Assembly: GCA_017979445.1 (NCBI GenBank)
Contig: CM030711.1
Coordinates: 40,285,560-40,349,559 of the forward strand
Direction of reading: 5' to 3'
Source of the DNA: Akebia trifoliata
Lineage: Eukaryota; Streptophyta; Magnoliopsida; Ranunculales; Lardizabalaceae
DNA: 64,000 nt
Each line of letters begins with the position of its first letter. Positions within the stretch are counted from its first letter, which is position 1. Positions 12,100-24,195 of this stretch are shown piece after piece. The notes under the pieces are model-generated. The model had not been told where the DNA came from, searched no databases, and saw only the letters and a list, made by a program, of their open reading frames with translations. Both the position numbers and the translations under genes were made by a program.

Positions 12100-12102
<3 letters not shown>
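11725..12102. mobile_element. TA-flanked palindromic MITE, divergent subfamily, array copy 2
   Basis: Ends GGGTCACGTTCCTAAGACTC and, in complement, GAACAGTGTTCCTAAGACTC differ from the neighbouring copies, but the hairpin core (GAGCTGATTTTTTGTGAGGA) is shared. (TA)n tracts lie on both sides (11692-11724 and 12103-12134). Non-coding. Confidence 0.8.
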
Positions 12103-12134
<32 letters not shown>

Positions 12135-12137
<3 letters not shown>

Positions 12138-12515
12138 AAATGTTCAGCACCCTAAGTTTTACCACACACTTTAACAAACGTTTTTTGTCCTACATGGGTT
12201 AGAAGTTTTGGAATGAGCTGATTTTTGGTGAGGATGATCTCTATGATTAGAAGATCATCCTCCCCAAAAATCAGCCCATTCCGAAATGTTTAGCCCCATG
12301 TTTACACGTTGAAAAATCGTGGACCGTCCATTTTTTGTAAATCAATTTTGATGGGGTTAGAAGTTTTGGAATGAGCTGATTTTTGGTGAGGATGATCTCC
12401 TCACCATAGAGATCATCCTCACCAAAAATCAGCTCATTCCGAAACTTCTAACCCATGTAAGACAAAACGCGTTTGTTAAAGTGTGTGGTAAAACTTAGGG
12501 TGCCGAACGGGACCC
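12135..12515. mobile_element. TA-flanked palindromic MITE (family 1), array copy 3
   Basis: Ends GGGAAATGTTCAGCACCCTA and, in complement, GGGTCCCGTTCGGCACCCTA. The interior is almost the same as 11311-11691. (TA)n lies on the left (12103-12134) and a short TATATATA tract on the right. Confidence 0.85.
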
Positions 12516-13056
12516 ATATATATAATATGTCTCTTGGTGATTCCACTCCTATGTCTTAATTTTTAAAATCTTTAAAGAAAGTATCTTGAGAAAAATATTA
12601 GCTTTTATTATATTTTCTCTTTATTGTCTTTTCATCTATATCCTAAATGTTATTATCTTTCCTTTTCTAGCTCTTGATAAGAATACCATTTTAATTTGAT
12701 CTATTTTTTTTTTTCAATAATACCCCTATAATTTTAATGTATTTTCTACTATTTATTTATAACACCCCTGTAACTTTATCATATTTTCTCTTTTACGCTT
12801 TTAGATTTAAGATAACGCCGATGCCAAATTCTACTAAATCTATATAAGAAAATACAGTAGTGGATCCCATTCTCTTTATCCCCTGTAAAGATAGATTGTG
12901 ATTTAATCTTGCTATAAATCTCGATAAATTTTTTTAATTTTATAATATTTACGCTTTTAGTACAATCCATTATTACGTATCTAATTGTATTGCCTTCTTT
13001 CAACCATTTACAAGAATACTCATATAATTTTATTGTATTTCATCTTGTGTTTAGCT
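12516..13056. other. Intergenic DNA, no gene seen
   Basis: T-rich unique-looking sequence without a supported coding frame. Confidence 0.5.
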
Positions 13057-13065
13057 TTTTTAATA

Positions 13066-13285
13066 GAATAATGATTTTCAGACTCTCCCCTTTAACAAAC
13101 TCACCCCCAAATCTCTCGACGTGACATATACCTGAATCATAGTTTTTTTTTTTCTTTTTCCTCCTTAGGATACACAACTGCGCATATTTACAAGGATGTG
13201 TAATTTTGCATCCCGATGAAAAAACTATGGTTCATGCACATGCCGCGTTAGGAGAGTTTGGGGGGAGTTAGAAAATCACGGACTC
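13066..13285. mobile_element. Mutator-type palindromic MITE (family 3) with 9-bp TSD
   Basis: A 220-bp element with ends GAATAATGATTTTCAGACTC and, in complement, GAGTCCGTGATTTTCTAACT. The flanks TTTTTAATA (13057-13065) and TTTTCAATA (13286-13294) match at 8 of 9 positions. The centre holds GGATACACAACTGCGCAT and its partial complement. Confidence 0.8.
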
Positions 13286-13294
13286 TTTTCAATA

Positions 13295-16200
13295 ATACTC
13301 CTTCCAATTATATTGTCTTTTCTTTATTACCCGTTTTTCAATAATATCTTTTTAGATTTATTGGCAAACTCTAGTTATCTTATAGTAATTTGTTTAAAAA
13401 TATTAAGTCTAGTTTTGTTTTGTTATATCAAATCAGGATTAATCCAATTCAATTGTTATTTGATCAGTCTTGGTTTGATCCTAATGTTGAGATTTTAATC
13501 CGACAAGAGTCCAATTTGTTGCTTATCATATTGGTTTCATGTTTGATCCTTCAAGATCCAATCATCAGATTGATCTCAGATCGACCTTCGATTCGGATAG
13601 ATCCATTGACCGCTCCATATGTAATAGTCCGTACAAATACAAAAGAATAAGAAAGATGTCAAACAAGAATAAGTGGAGTTGCCTAATGTTATTCACTACA
13701 TGTATAGGGTAGATAATCTCGATTTTAATTATTATTTTATAAAGTATAAACAAGTAAAGGACGAAAGCACCCTTGTAGATGTTAAGGTATTTGTCGTTTC
13801 CTTATGGTACCGATGCACTTTGGAACGCATATGTGGATGGGACGATGAATCGAACTGGAGACCCTCTCATGTATAAGGAATTTTTAATGTACCTTTTTCT
13901 TTTTTCAATTTTATTTTATTTAGATTTTAGACTCAACTCTCTCTATCAAATTGACCTCAGTCTTCTCTTTTAGACAAAGGAAAGTGACTTAAATGCCCTC
14001 ATGTTCAATCTTTTAAAAAACCCCCTTGTTTTTTAATCTAAAAATCTGCAATTTCTAAGCTTCTCAACCTCCATTGTAAATTATTTTAATATATTGAATC
14101 TCATCTAAGGGTTTCAATCTAGATTTAAAAATGATGGTGTTGATGTATGTGACTTATATTGAGTGGAACACGTATATAAAGAATATAGGCAAATGTTGAC
14201 GTAAAGCGGGAGAGGAGAATTTTGTGTTCTTCACTCGAACTTATAATGTACTAAACAACGATATCTGCTAAAAACATATATTTGCTAAGGACGAATTTTT
14301 TAGGTTAGGGGTGCGGGGGCAACACTCCCGCGATATGGTATAAAGGTATTATTGAAATTTTCTAATACCTATTGTACGACTAGGGTTTATTATAAATTCT
14401 TATGATGTAACCATAATTTAACGTATAGTGAAAATTCAGTTTTTATTTTTGTGGATGTAGGCATATCGCCTAACCATGTTAGATCTGCGTGTTTATTTTT
14501 ATTTATTTCTTGTTTTTCTCTTTCATATTATTCATCAAAATTGCTTTATGTAACATAACAGATGGATTGAAGATAAGGTTGAATAAATTAAAAATAATAT
14601 ATCATATTTTAAGAAACTAAAAATGAAAGGTTTTTGGAAGAAAATTCAAGGAATTTTGGCTAGATGTTGAAGTTGAAGGCATGTAAGTCATTTTATTTGT
14701 TTATAGGAGAAGACCAAGGTCAAGGGGTATGTAATAAATATGAAAACAATGGGGTATTCAAAAATTCCCCAAAACATAGAGGGATTGAAATCGCCATTTT
14801 CCAACTAATAACATGCCCCTTGATCTCGACCTTCTCTAATAGACTTATGAAAAGTGGCTTAGACCATGTTCCCATCTTTAACCTATAATTAAAAGCCCGT
14901 AATTCTTTTCTTCTTGGAATGGGAGATCTTCAGTCTCTTGGGCAAATTTTTTTTGTTTTTTATTTTCAACTTTAAGATTTTATTTATTTCAACCTTCAAA
15001 TCATAATAATAAGATAAGATTTTTAGAGAATTAAAATATAATGTAATTTTAGGTAGAACATATCAAAGGTTTTTTTCAAGGGATTAATGCAATGTTTAAA
15101 GGTTTAATTTAAGATAGAAAACCCTTGAATTTTGTATCTTAAATTTCATCATCTTCAACTTAAAAAAAAATCCAATATTGTTCTTGAGGCTTGAATGTTG
15201 AAGCAGATAAAATCTTGAAGTTGAAGAGTATGGAAATATATATATATATATATACCCAAGAGGTTGAAGATGAGGTTTCGTAAGATAACTAATCTTTGGA
15301 AGAAAAAAAAAGGGTTTAGCTATAGGTTGAAGATAGGGTATTTGGGTTATTTTTAATTTATCTATAACAGAAGACCAGAGTCAAGAGGTATCACAAATAT
15401 TCACAAAAAAATCGAGGGGTATTTCTAAATCACACTTTTGTGTATGTGTGAAAGTTTGTTTAAGTTTGATGCACCAACCATCTGAATCAAAGATGGCACA
15501 ACTTTCTGGGGGACCACTAACCCAAGAGTAATTATACAATGCAACGGGGTGGACACATTAACGTCAATCAACCAATAACTTTGACTTAGGCAAGTGGGCC
15601 CATTCTTTCTTTCATTGGTTTTAAAACTTGCCATCCGTATTCCACGTGGCATTTTTATAGTGGTTGTGGGTCAAAATTTTCTTCTCGCATGTGAAGCAAA
15701 CTCTTTTTAAGAATGCCAATAACAAGTAAATCTAATTTTACACTCACACGTTAAGGTGGGCCTGTCAATGGATAGTTGAAAATTCGAATTCTATTCAAAT
15801 TTACATTTGAAATTTTGAATATAATCATAAAAATTTAGATATTATCCAAAAATTTCATATATCAAATTTGGATTCAGATGTATTTTTAGGATTTAAAAAG
15901 ATTTTAGTCGCTATATTAAATTCATTGATTCTAAATCATTTATTGCAAATAAGATATTTAATTTTAAAAATTAAATATCCTTAAAATTTATTATGTGAGA
16001 GACATGTATTTATTAAGAAAACAAGAATTTATTATATAAAAATACTAATATAATCCTATCCTTTTCACTAGAAAATAAAATAAATAAAGATATTATTGAA
16101 AAAAAAAAGTGTTTGAAGAATGCTAATGTCCCCATGAGATTTTAGATGTTAGCATTCCCCATATATATATATATATAATGGTTAAAAATTAAAGATTTTT

Positions 16201-16725
16201 ATTATTGAAATTCGAATTGAATGTCATATTTTTTAATCGGATTTGAATTTTAATGTTAATTGTCAATATCCATCAGATTTCGACTTCGGATATAGGAATA
16301 TTTGATTCGATTTATATCCATTGAGACCATTACCTTAAGGGCTGTCAATTGGGTCCGTTGGCTCATTAACCCAACCAACCTAAAAATTAAATGGGTTAAG
16401 GTCATGATATTGAGCCCACAAAGGTACTCGTTAAATCTTAATCTAGGTCTGACTAGGGCTTCACAATGTCGAATCCCACCACTATATTATGAGGATGAAT
16501 ATCCTTATATCTAAAAGTAATTAAGTCATATTTTAAAATAATAAATTTACACTCATCTCTAATTGTTTTTTCAGGTGAGATGGAGATTAGACCTCTAAAA
16601 TGAAGCTCAAAAATCCACTATAAAACGTACATATTAATTTTTTATAAAACACAAAATTAAACCTAGCTTGGCCCAAGCCCATATGGCCAAGCTTGAGCTT
16701 AGTTAACTTAGGTCCCGATCGAAAC
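13295..16725. other. Long intergenic stretch, no gene seen
   Basis: AT-rich DNA with only short open frames (longest about 86 codons). Decayed non-coding repeats can be suspected at about 13980-14880, where phrases such as 'CCCCTTGATCTCGACCTTC' resemble terminal parts of elements elsewhere, but ends cannot be placed. A short (TA)n tract lies at about 15236. Confidence 0.5.
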
Positions 16726-16960
16726 ATAAGGCTAGGGCTGGCAATAGGTCAGGTGTGGGTCAGGTATAAAAGAACAAAAGAGATTTGTAAGGATCGTCGA
16801 ATGATACCAAATCTACTAATGTATACAAGCATCAAGTATTTATCCCTCAATTTCATTGTTTTTCCATAAATTAATCACTTTTTAGAATGACCTAAATAGA
16901 AATAACTTTAGTTAATGGAATAAGAGAATTAATTATCTAATTCATGTTGATAAACTTAAA

Positions 16961-18110
16961 GGGTAATTTAGTCTTACCCCCAATGAAATTGGCAAAATTA
17001 GTGATACCCACCTGGTGCCCGCGAAATGCAAGATGATGTCTGCTCCCTTTGAATTTCGTTGACCCTGTCAAGCTGTCAATAAATATGTCAGTCTTTTAAT
17101 AGAGATGGTAAAATATCCAAAATACCCTCATGCGTTGAAATTGCAAACATGCCCTTCAATTTAAATAGCATAAATGTATTCGATCTAATCGCTTTAAACA
17201 CGATTGCCTCAACCCTAATCGTTCTCAATCCTATTTCTCAATGATCTAAATTTAAATATTGTGATTTTGAAGCTAAATCTCATCATTTTCAATTCATTTT
17301 CATGATTATTAATCAAATTTCATACTTTTCAACTTAGTTCATCATGTTCATCGTAATCTCATCGTTTTCATCACAACCAAAAGGCATTCTTTGACTCCCA
17401 ACGCTTAGAATCTCCACATGAAAAACATTGAAAAAAAAAAGTTGAGAGAAAAAGATGCAACAATGAATAAAAATGAATTTATTAATACCCCTCCTATAAA
17501 TATGAATATTAGTTCTACCCTCTTATGTAATAAAGAACAAAAATAATTTTTTGACTCAATTTCTTTCGTAAAAACTTAAACCTTGGTGTCAAAATAGTCA
17601 AAAGAGCTCACTAGAGTGTCGAAACCTTCCCCCATTGCACGAAATATGGAATCTTTAATTTGATCTAACCTAAAATCGAAATCAAATCATTAATAATAGG
17701 TTTTCGAAACAATAGGTCTAACAAATAGAACTGTAACAATCACAATGACAATCTAACAATAACCCTAATTTCAATGGCTGCAATCATGGCAAAACCGTAA
17801 CTTCATTTGTTATCTTCTTGAAGAAGATGAAGTTAGGGTTCTACCTTTCAATCGAATAGTGTAAATTGACTCAATCCAACAGTGTAAATTGGATAAAAAG
17901 ATAAAGATTTATCTAGTAGATGAAGGGCATTTTGGTAATTGAAATGTTATAAGGCTAATTTCGGTATTCAGATTTTAGATCGTCAATTAAACAAACGTCG
18001 TTAACAATTTGACCAAGTCAATGAAAATCAAGGGGGGCACCTCATCTTGTATTTCGCAAGGAGGTATCACTAAGTTCGCCAATTTTTTAGGGGGTAAGAC
18101 TAAATTACAC
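16961..18110. mobile_element. Non-autonomous Mutator-like element with perfect 9-bp TSD
   Basis: A 1150-bp element flanked by a perfect 9-bp duplication AAACTTAAA (16952-16960 and 18111-18119). Terminal inverted repeats of about 130 bp start GGGTAATTTAGTCTTACCCC and, in complement, GTGTAATTTAGTCTTACCCC. They continue through shared blocks (AAATTGGC, AGTGATACC, GCGAAAT, CAAGATGA). Long inverted repeats and a 9-bp duplication are the Mutator-superfamily signature. The roughly 880-bp interior has no transposase frame, and I recognise no captured host gene. Confidence 0.85.
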
Positions 18111-18119
18111 AAACTTAAA

Positions 18120-19905
18120 TACATACTCACAACTGAAATGACTGGAACCAAACAACAATATTGTTAAAGAAGATAAATATCGATACGAAAAATGGTTAGA
18201 AGATGATGAATCTATTAAGAATCTGATGCTCGGATAGATTACTGGGGACCTCCATGATGAGATTTGAGGTTTGTGTATCTACAAAGAAACTTTATTACAA
18301 ATTAGTGAAAATATATGACAACCTCCATAGAACTCAAATATGCAATTACTTGAGAAATACACTAGCTAAGGATCGTCCATTGATGATCACATCTTCAAAA
18401 TGGCTGTCATGGCTAGGGTACTTGTCATTGCTGGAAAACCACAAGATGAGGCATAACCAGATTATCTACCTATTGAGGGGTCTACCTAATTATTGGGAAA
18501 CTGTCTCAATTATTTGGGCTGTAAAAGCATTTGACTCTTAGATAGATTAAAGTTTAACTTACCTTTGAGGAACAAAGGCAAGACACATGAAATTGAATTT
18601 TTTGAAATTCCTCAGGAAAAAAGAAATAATTAGTGATGATATTCTAACAAATGAAGAAGTAGTCACTAAAACATGTGATGTTATAGATGATGAGCCAAGA
18701 AAAAGTTTAAAAACTAAGAAACAATCTTCATATCTATAAGATTATTATAACTTTATAATTAAAATTAATAATGATCCAATGACCCCATACTCTTATTCTA
18801 AAATAATCCACTGATTCTGATAAATGACTGAAAGCTATGATTGAGGAAATTGATTCCAGAATAAAGAATGAAGTAAAGGAATTAGTAGAACTCCCTCTTG
18901 ATCGTAAAGCCAACACAATATATACAAAGCTCGTTTAGTTGCAAAAAGATATAATGAAAATGAAGGAATAGATTGTGAAGAAACATTTTTTTTCCTGTAA
19001 TAAAGTTCCCATCTGTTAGAATATTAATGTCCATTGTTACTTATTTTGATTTGGAATCACATCAAATGGATGTCAAAACGATATTCTCGAATGGTGATCT
19101 AAAAAAAAAAAATTACATGGAACAACCTGCAAGATATGTTGTCGAAAATCATGAAAATAAAGTTTACAAACTTGTTAAATCTTTGTATGAACTAAAACAG
19201 TCATCGAGGAAATGGTACATGAAATTTCATCATGCTATAACTGAATTTGATTTTATTGCAAATTGTAGGGATGTAGGTTTATATGATAAGAATAGTGGGA
19301 GTACTTATGTGTTTTTGTCATTATATGTATATGATATATTAATTGCAGGAAATGATATGACTTTGATTTTTGAAACTAAGAATTGTTAAATTTCCATTTT
19401 AAAATGGAAGATATGGGTGAAGTCAGATTTGTGTTGGGAATAAAAATCACCCAATATAGATCAAAGCGCTTGTTGGCATTGTCACAAGAGTCTTATTTCG
19501 AAACTGTATTGAAAGGATTTGGTTTGGAAACGTGTAAATCAATTGACACACCTACATGTAAAGTTTTCCATGTGAGGAAAATCCTACGCTTAACCTGTAT
19601 CAACGTCTACTATTTGGTTAAAAAAACTTCATTGAAGAATTGAAGTTGGTAAAATCTGATGGGCCTGTAAAATTATTCACCGATAATCAAGCCGCAATCG
19701 ATATTTTCAAAGATTTAAAATTTCATTCTAAGTCAAAGCATATTGAAATTAATATCATCACATCAGAGATATAGTTGAAAAAAAGGAAATGGCACTCCTC
19801 AAGATCCCATCATCTGAAATGCTTGTGGATCCTTTCACCAAACAATTGGGAAAAGAAGTGTTTGATAAACACGTGTTTGAAATGAAGCTTAGGTAGAGAT
19901 TGTAA
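18120..19905 (+). pseudogene. Ty1/copia retrotransposon remnant
   Basis: Fragments in order: a gag-like piece (18120-18541, with YEKWLEDDESIKNL and later LLRGLPNYWETV); then, after loss of protease and most of integrase, reverse transcriptase (about 18920-19640, with QMDVKTIFSNGDL, VYKLVKSLYELKQSSRKWY and YVYDILIAGND); then RNase H and the C-terminus (LFTDNQAAIDIF, SEMLVDPFTKQLGKEVF). Many frameshifts and stops interrupt it. The catalytic YVDD box reads YVYD, so one catalytic Asp is lost. No LTRs were found. Confidence 0.85.
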
Positions 19906-20433
19906 AAATGACTTTAAGAGCTAAGTAGGAGAATATAGGAAATATGACAACAAAATCCATTAGACTTAGCTGAAGTGTCCATGCTAAGTGTTAACATGAG
20001 CTATACTCTATAAGTCAAATGGATTTTATAGCCATATTTTCTACATGGTATGGCCTCTAGGACTCTATACCCAAATTGAAACACAAACACCCATACCTGA
20101 TTTGTTACCCGAATTTGAGTATAATACCCAAATCCAAAATTTACCCAACTTTTAGGTAGATCATACCCGATTTTTGGATCACCCAAATTTTTTACCCTTT
20201 CGCCTGGATTTTTACTTTTATTTTTTAAATTTTAATAATAAAAAATATAAAATTATTATTTTTCCCTCGAGTAAATGGGTATGTAAGATCTGACATCTAT
20301 TCATATCCGATCCTACAAAACTTTTGGATAAACAGGTATAAAGTAATTAATATTACCCATATCCAATTTATTTGAGTCGGATGAGTCAAGTAGAAAGGTA
20401 TTATCTAAACCATTGCCAGCCTTACATAGGGCT

Positions 20434-21170
20434 AATCTAACATATAACCCCCTTCTTTAGGATTGGGTAAGGCTCAACCAATCCCTGTCCAAACCCTCCA
20501 AGATCGAACAAGTCCAAAATTTGCATGATTTTTAGTTTTTTTTATAAAACTTACCTTGGCACAAGCTTTGAGTTTCACATGGATAAAAAATCTTTTAAAG
20601 AAAAACACATTGAATGATCATTTTTTTTTTTATGTCAATCTTAATTGTTAGTCATTTCATGCTTCTTCATGATCGTTTAGGATTTTTCCTTTATTTCCTT
20701 TCATTCTCATGCTCAAATTTTTATTCTTGTCCCCTTGTAGAAATCGCTGGAGAGGTTTTAAAGATTGTCCTAATTTTAGTGATAGAGATTTTAGCAACCA
20801 ACCACACCTTATACTTTGCTTTTCTTTTTGAACAACCATTTAAAGTTGATTGACTTGAAACCTAGAGGTAAATAAATTAATTCTCACGTGTTATTAGATA
20901 TTATGGAATTAATTTAATTTAATGACAGCTTCTCTTCAAAATTAAACAGTAGATGAGGTACAAAGCGCAATTAATGTTTGAGAGTCATCTTCTACCGAAT
21001 GTCTTGTTAACGTGTGCCCTACGGCACACGTAGCAAGATCTCTATTGTATAGATGAGAAAACCACGAACAAAATGGGTTAAGTTCTTGTTGGTTTATTTG
21101 TCCTTAATTTATGTTCTTCTTCATTTGAAGAGCACTTTTTTTTTCTTTTTTTTATCATGATTGGATATCC
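20434..21170. other. Intergenic DNA, no gene seen
   Basis: AT-rich. A 79-codon open frame (20614-20853) is not supported by any domain. Confidence 0.5.
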
Positions 21171-21540
21171 CTGTAGACAGTGGACCAGGCTTGTATCTGG
21201 GCTTTGCTCAGTCTATTGAGCATAGTCTCGTCCAAGGATTAGTTCTGGGGCATGTGCAATTCCCGCACATCACACACACCAGGTTAGTAAGAGTGTGCCC
21301 TCGCAGGTGACCCTTAAAGAATAAAAGAATTATAGGTGAAGGTTTGAACATAAGATGTGAGAACATTTCATTGTAGAGCACTCATTTTTTATGATAGTTG
21401 GGTATCCCTTTAGACAATGGGCTGGGCTCGTATTTGGGCTTTGTCCAATCCATAGGCCATGGTCTTGTCTAAGGATTAGTCCCGGGCACGTGCAATGCCC
21501 ACCCATCAAGTGAGGGTGCACCCTCGTGGGTGGCCCCTGA
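21171..21540. repeat. Diverged tandem duplication, two units of about 140-200 bp
   Basis: Two direct copies share, in order: CCCTGTAGACAGTGG / CCCTTTAGACAATGG, GGCTTTGCTCAGTC / GGCTTTGTCCAATC, CCAAGGATTAGTTC / CTAAGGATTAGTCC, GTGCAATTCCCGCAC / GTGCAATGCCCACCC and GTGCCCTCGCAGGTG / GCACCCTCGTGGGTG. The units begin at about 21168 and 21406. They are non-coding and more GC-rich than the surroundings. Confidence 0.7.
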
Positions 21541-22177
21541 GGAATTAATGCTCATACTAGATAAAGAACTCATAACTACTTATCGGTCCAAAATTGCCAT
21601 TGAGCCAGCACTTTTAATTGTTAGGAATAATTCTAGGTTGATATATCTACTGATAAAAGATTATTATTTTAGCATAAGTTATAAAAACATAATCAATGAT
21701 TTTAAAATCAAGTTTTGTTTTGTTTGTGGCAATTATTAACAGCTAAGTCAAACACCCTCATACTTTGAGGTAATAATATAATAATTTTCTCTACTTTACA
21801 TTTCATATGGAGATTTATTTGTGTTTAAAGGGTTGGAAACATGTATTTTTTTCATTAGTCATTCTTACAAGTCAAGGGATCTTGACCCTTTAATCATACC
21901 CTTCAATTCTATTACGAGTCAAGGGAGAGAATGCCAAAATAAATTTTTTTTTTCTTTTTGTGATTTAACACATCCCTCCACGTTTTTCTAACATTTGATA
22001 CACCTATTGTGTTCAAATTGATGACAAATAACAAAATGTCCTAAATACTCTCATATAAAAGATGATAGGTTCTTGGATTGATGAAGAAGGATTTTTTACG
22101 AGGGCATCATCGATTACTCTTCCATTGAAGACTGAGATTAAGAGTTACGTGTCATCAGTTTAAAAATGGGATGAGTT
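21541..22177. other. Intergenic DNA with a partial family-5 repeat
   Basis: No gene seen. The part from about 21840 to 21925 (TTTTTTTCATTAGTCATTCT, then GTCAAGGGATCTTGACCC) resembles one arm of the element at 31287-31502. Confidence 0.45.
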
Positions 22178-22373
22178 CTGTTGACTCAAGAAATGACATA
22201 AGATCTTGACTGTGTAAATACAAAATTCAATGACTGTAAATTATCCTTAAGATAAATATCATTGGGATATGTACTATTGAGAGACACAAAATCTCAATTG
22301 TTGGATTTTGTATTTAAATTTTAGACGGTCAAGATCTTATGTCATTTCTTAAGTCGTATTTCTTGAGTTAACC
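22178..22373. mobile_element. Foldback MITE, family 5
   Basis: Left arm GTTGACTCAAGAAATGACAT, followed by AAGATCTTGAC, pairs with the complement of the right arm, GTTAACTCAAG ... AAATGACATAAGATCTTGAC. Inner segments ATACAAAATTCAATGA / ATACAAAATCCAACAATTG also pair. About 196 bp, non-coding. Confidence 0.65.
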
Positions 22374-23129
22374 CATTAAAAATCTAGGGTCATCTTAAAT
22401 ATTAATCAAAATGGGATATCTTTAGAGCACTACAATTGGCACCCTAACTTTTACTTAGCACACACCAATTAAATATTAAAATACACCCTTCAAACGTTAC
22501 AAAGGTTTGGCTCAAATTATAATCTTAACATTACAAAATATTAGAACATTCTTTCAAATAATCTCAATTATGATTAGACTAATATAAAATCTTAAACCTA
22601 AAAAATAGAAATCTATAAGAAAAAAAAAAAAAAAAAGAGAGAGAACTTCTATTGGCACCCCCAAGGTGCCAACTTTTACTTATTCTTAACCATTCACTTA
22701 GGGTGTGTTTAGAAGCACAAATTAGTTGGAGTTACAGTGGGAGTTGTTGGAATTCATTCTAACTCCTCAAATAAACTTCAGTGTTTGGTGTCCTCTAGGA
22801 ATTGAGTCGACGAATTGTTCACATGACTCCTTTGTTACTTTGAAAATATTGTCCTAATTAATAAAATTCAACTTATTTTTATTTATTTATATTTTGATAA
22901 AATAATTAAATTTTAATTATTTAAATATTTATTATCTTAAATAAACTTGAATTTGTGATTAAACATATTATAATCACCTTACTTTATTAAAAAATTATAA
23001 ATATTTATATATGAATTTAGGTTATAATTTTTGTAAAGGGAATTAAATGATTTATACACAAGATGACTCAGGCTAGTCAAATCATTTTTTTGGATGTGAT
23101 TGAATATTGAGATTTAAAGAAAACAATTT
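22374..23129. other. Intergenic repeat-like DNA, no gene seen
   Basis: Contains GGGTGTGTTTAGAAGCAC at about 22699, which looks like a Tourist/Harbinger terminus and may pair with the complement of sequence near 23915 (TTGTTTGACACAACAATTCC). The pairing is too weak to delimit an element. A poly(A) tract lies near 22620. Confidence 0.4.
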
Positions 23130-23455
23130 TCTTACTAAGTTAGTCAATTAAGGGTTGAGGAGCTCAAATGGATTACCACGTTAGCAATCCAACACCATAG
23201 CTCTCTAGATTTTATGGAAAAACCCATCCAAACAAGTGAAAAAAAAAATTTCGATTTGATCAAGGTTTTGAAAATGAACGGCTATTGAACTCTCAAACTT
23301 AAAATTAAAGTGAGAAATAAGTTTTTTTTTTTTTTTTTTTTTAATGGTCATAGAATTTTTTCCTCTACATACATGTGGCATCAGATCATGTATTTGGATG
23401 TCACAAGGTGGGCTTAACAACCCTTAGTAAGTTTCAAAATCTTATTAAATAAGGG
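23130..23455. repeat. Dispersed repeat, family 6
   Basis: Carries CTTACTAAGTTAG at the left, ATCCAACACCATAGCTCTCT, CATGTGGCATCAGATCATGT and AACCCTTAGTAAGTTTCAAA at the right, in the same order as at 5846-6190. Interrupted by a poly(T) run. Confidence 0.55.
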
Positions 23456-23458
23456 TCA

Positions 23459-23770
23459 GGATCCGTACACAGATAGAGCTATTAAGGGTAAGGCGATCAT
23501 CCTTGCTAAAAATCAGCCTATTCCAAAACTTCTAACCCCATCAAAAATGATTTATAAAAAGTTGTCAGTCTAGAATTCTTTAACATATAAACATGGGCTA
23601 GAAGTTTCAGAATGGGCTGATTTTTGATAAAAAGGATCTTTTCACCGTATAGATCATTCCCAAAAAAAAAATCAGCCCATGCCAAATTTTTTTTTTCCAT
23701 GTAAGACAAAACACATTGTTGGCTTTATGAGTATTTATGAGTAGCTTTATGTGTATGTAGATCCGGATCC
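23459..23770. mobile_element. Diverged palindromic MITE sharing the family-1 core
   Basis: Ends GGATCCGTACACAGATAGAG and, in complement, GGATCCGGATCTACATACAC. The interior carries AATCAGCCTATTCCAAAACT, GGGCTGATTTTTGAT and the linker TTATAAAAAGTTGTC, matching the family-1 double hairpin. It is not inside a (TA)n tract, unlike the other copies. Confidence 0.6.
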
Positions 23771-23967
23771 ATTAAATAAAATTAGCCATTATTCATAAAA
23801 GACAAATAGTAGAACCGAAGGCAAAGAGAAAGAAAGGGGTGCGACAATCAAAGGAGTTGTAACTTCCTTAAAAATGGGAGTTGTAACTCTGTGGAATTGT
23901 TGTGTCAAACAATCGATGAAATTTTAAGCTTGGAACTTGGAAGTGCCACCAACTATCATTTCGAAAC

Positions 23968-24195
23968 AAGTAATGATTTTCGAACTTCCCTACGTGGTAT
24001 ACTCAAAATATTCTCTTGATGTGGCATGAACCACAGATTTTTACCTCGGGATACACATATACACATCCTCATAAATATGTGAAGATGTGTATCCGGAGAC
24101 AAGAAGATCTATGGTTTTAGGCAGCACATGCCACGCGTGAAGAGTATTTTGAATATGCCACGTGGAGGAGTCAGGTTATCACGAGTTCACGACTC
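23968..24195. mobile_element. Mutator-type palindromic MITE (family 3) with 9-bp TSD
   Basis: A 228-bp element with flanks TTTCGAAAC (23959-23967) and TTTCCAAAC (24196-24204), matching at 8 of 9 positions. Arms contain CCCTACGTGGTATACTCAAA and, in complement, CTCCACGTGGCATATTCAAA. The centre has GGGATACACATATACACAT and its complement. It lies about 450 bp upstream of the NSE4 start codon. Confidence 0.75.

Larger units (their letters stand above)
16734..20423. mobile_element. Nested element bounded by AGGGCTGGCAAT inverted ends
   Basis: Left end AGGGCTGGCAATAGG and right end CCATTGCCAGCCTT pair as short terminal inverted repeats. Nearby flanks ATAAGGCT (16726-16733) and ATAGGGCT (20426-20433) match at 7 of 8 positions, and the similarity extends to ACATAAGGCT / ACATAGGGCT. 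This resembles a hAT-type insertion later split by the Mutator-type element at 16961 and a copia remnant at 18120. The exact duplication length is ambiguous. Confidence 0.5.

Noticed and set aside
22699..23915. Large Tourist-like element bounded by GTGTTTAGAAGCAC and GTTTGACACAAC
   Set aside because: End pairing is partial and no TAA/TTA duplication could be identified.
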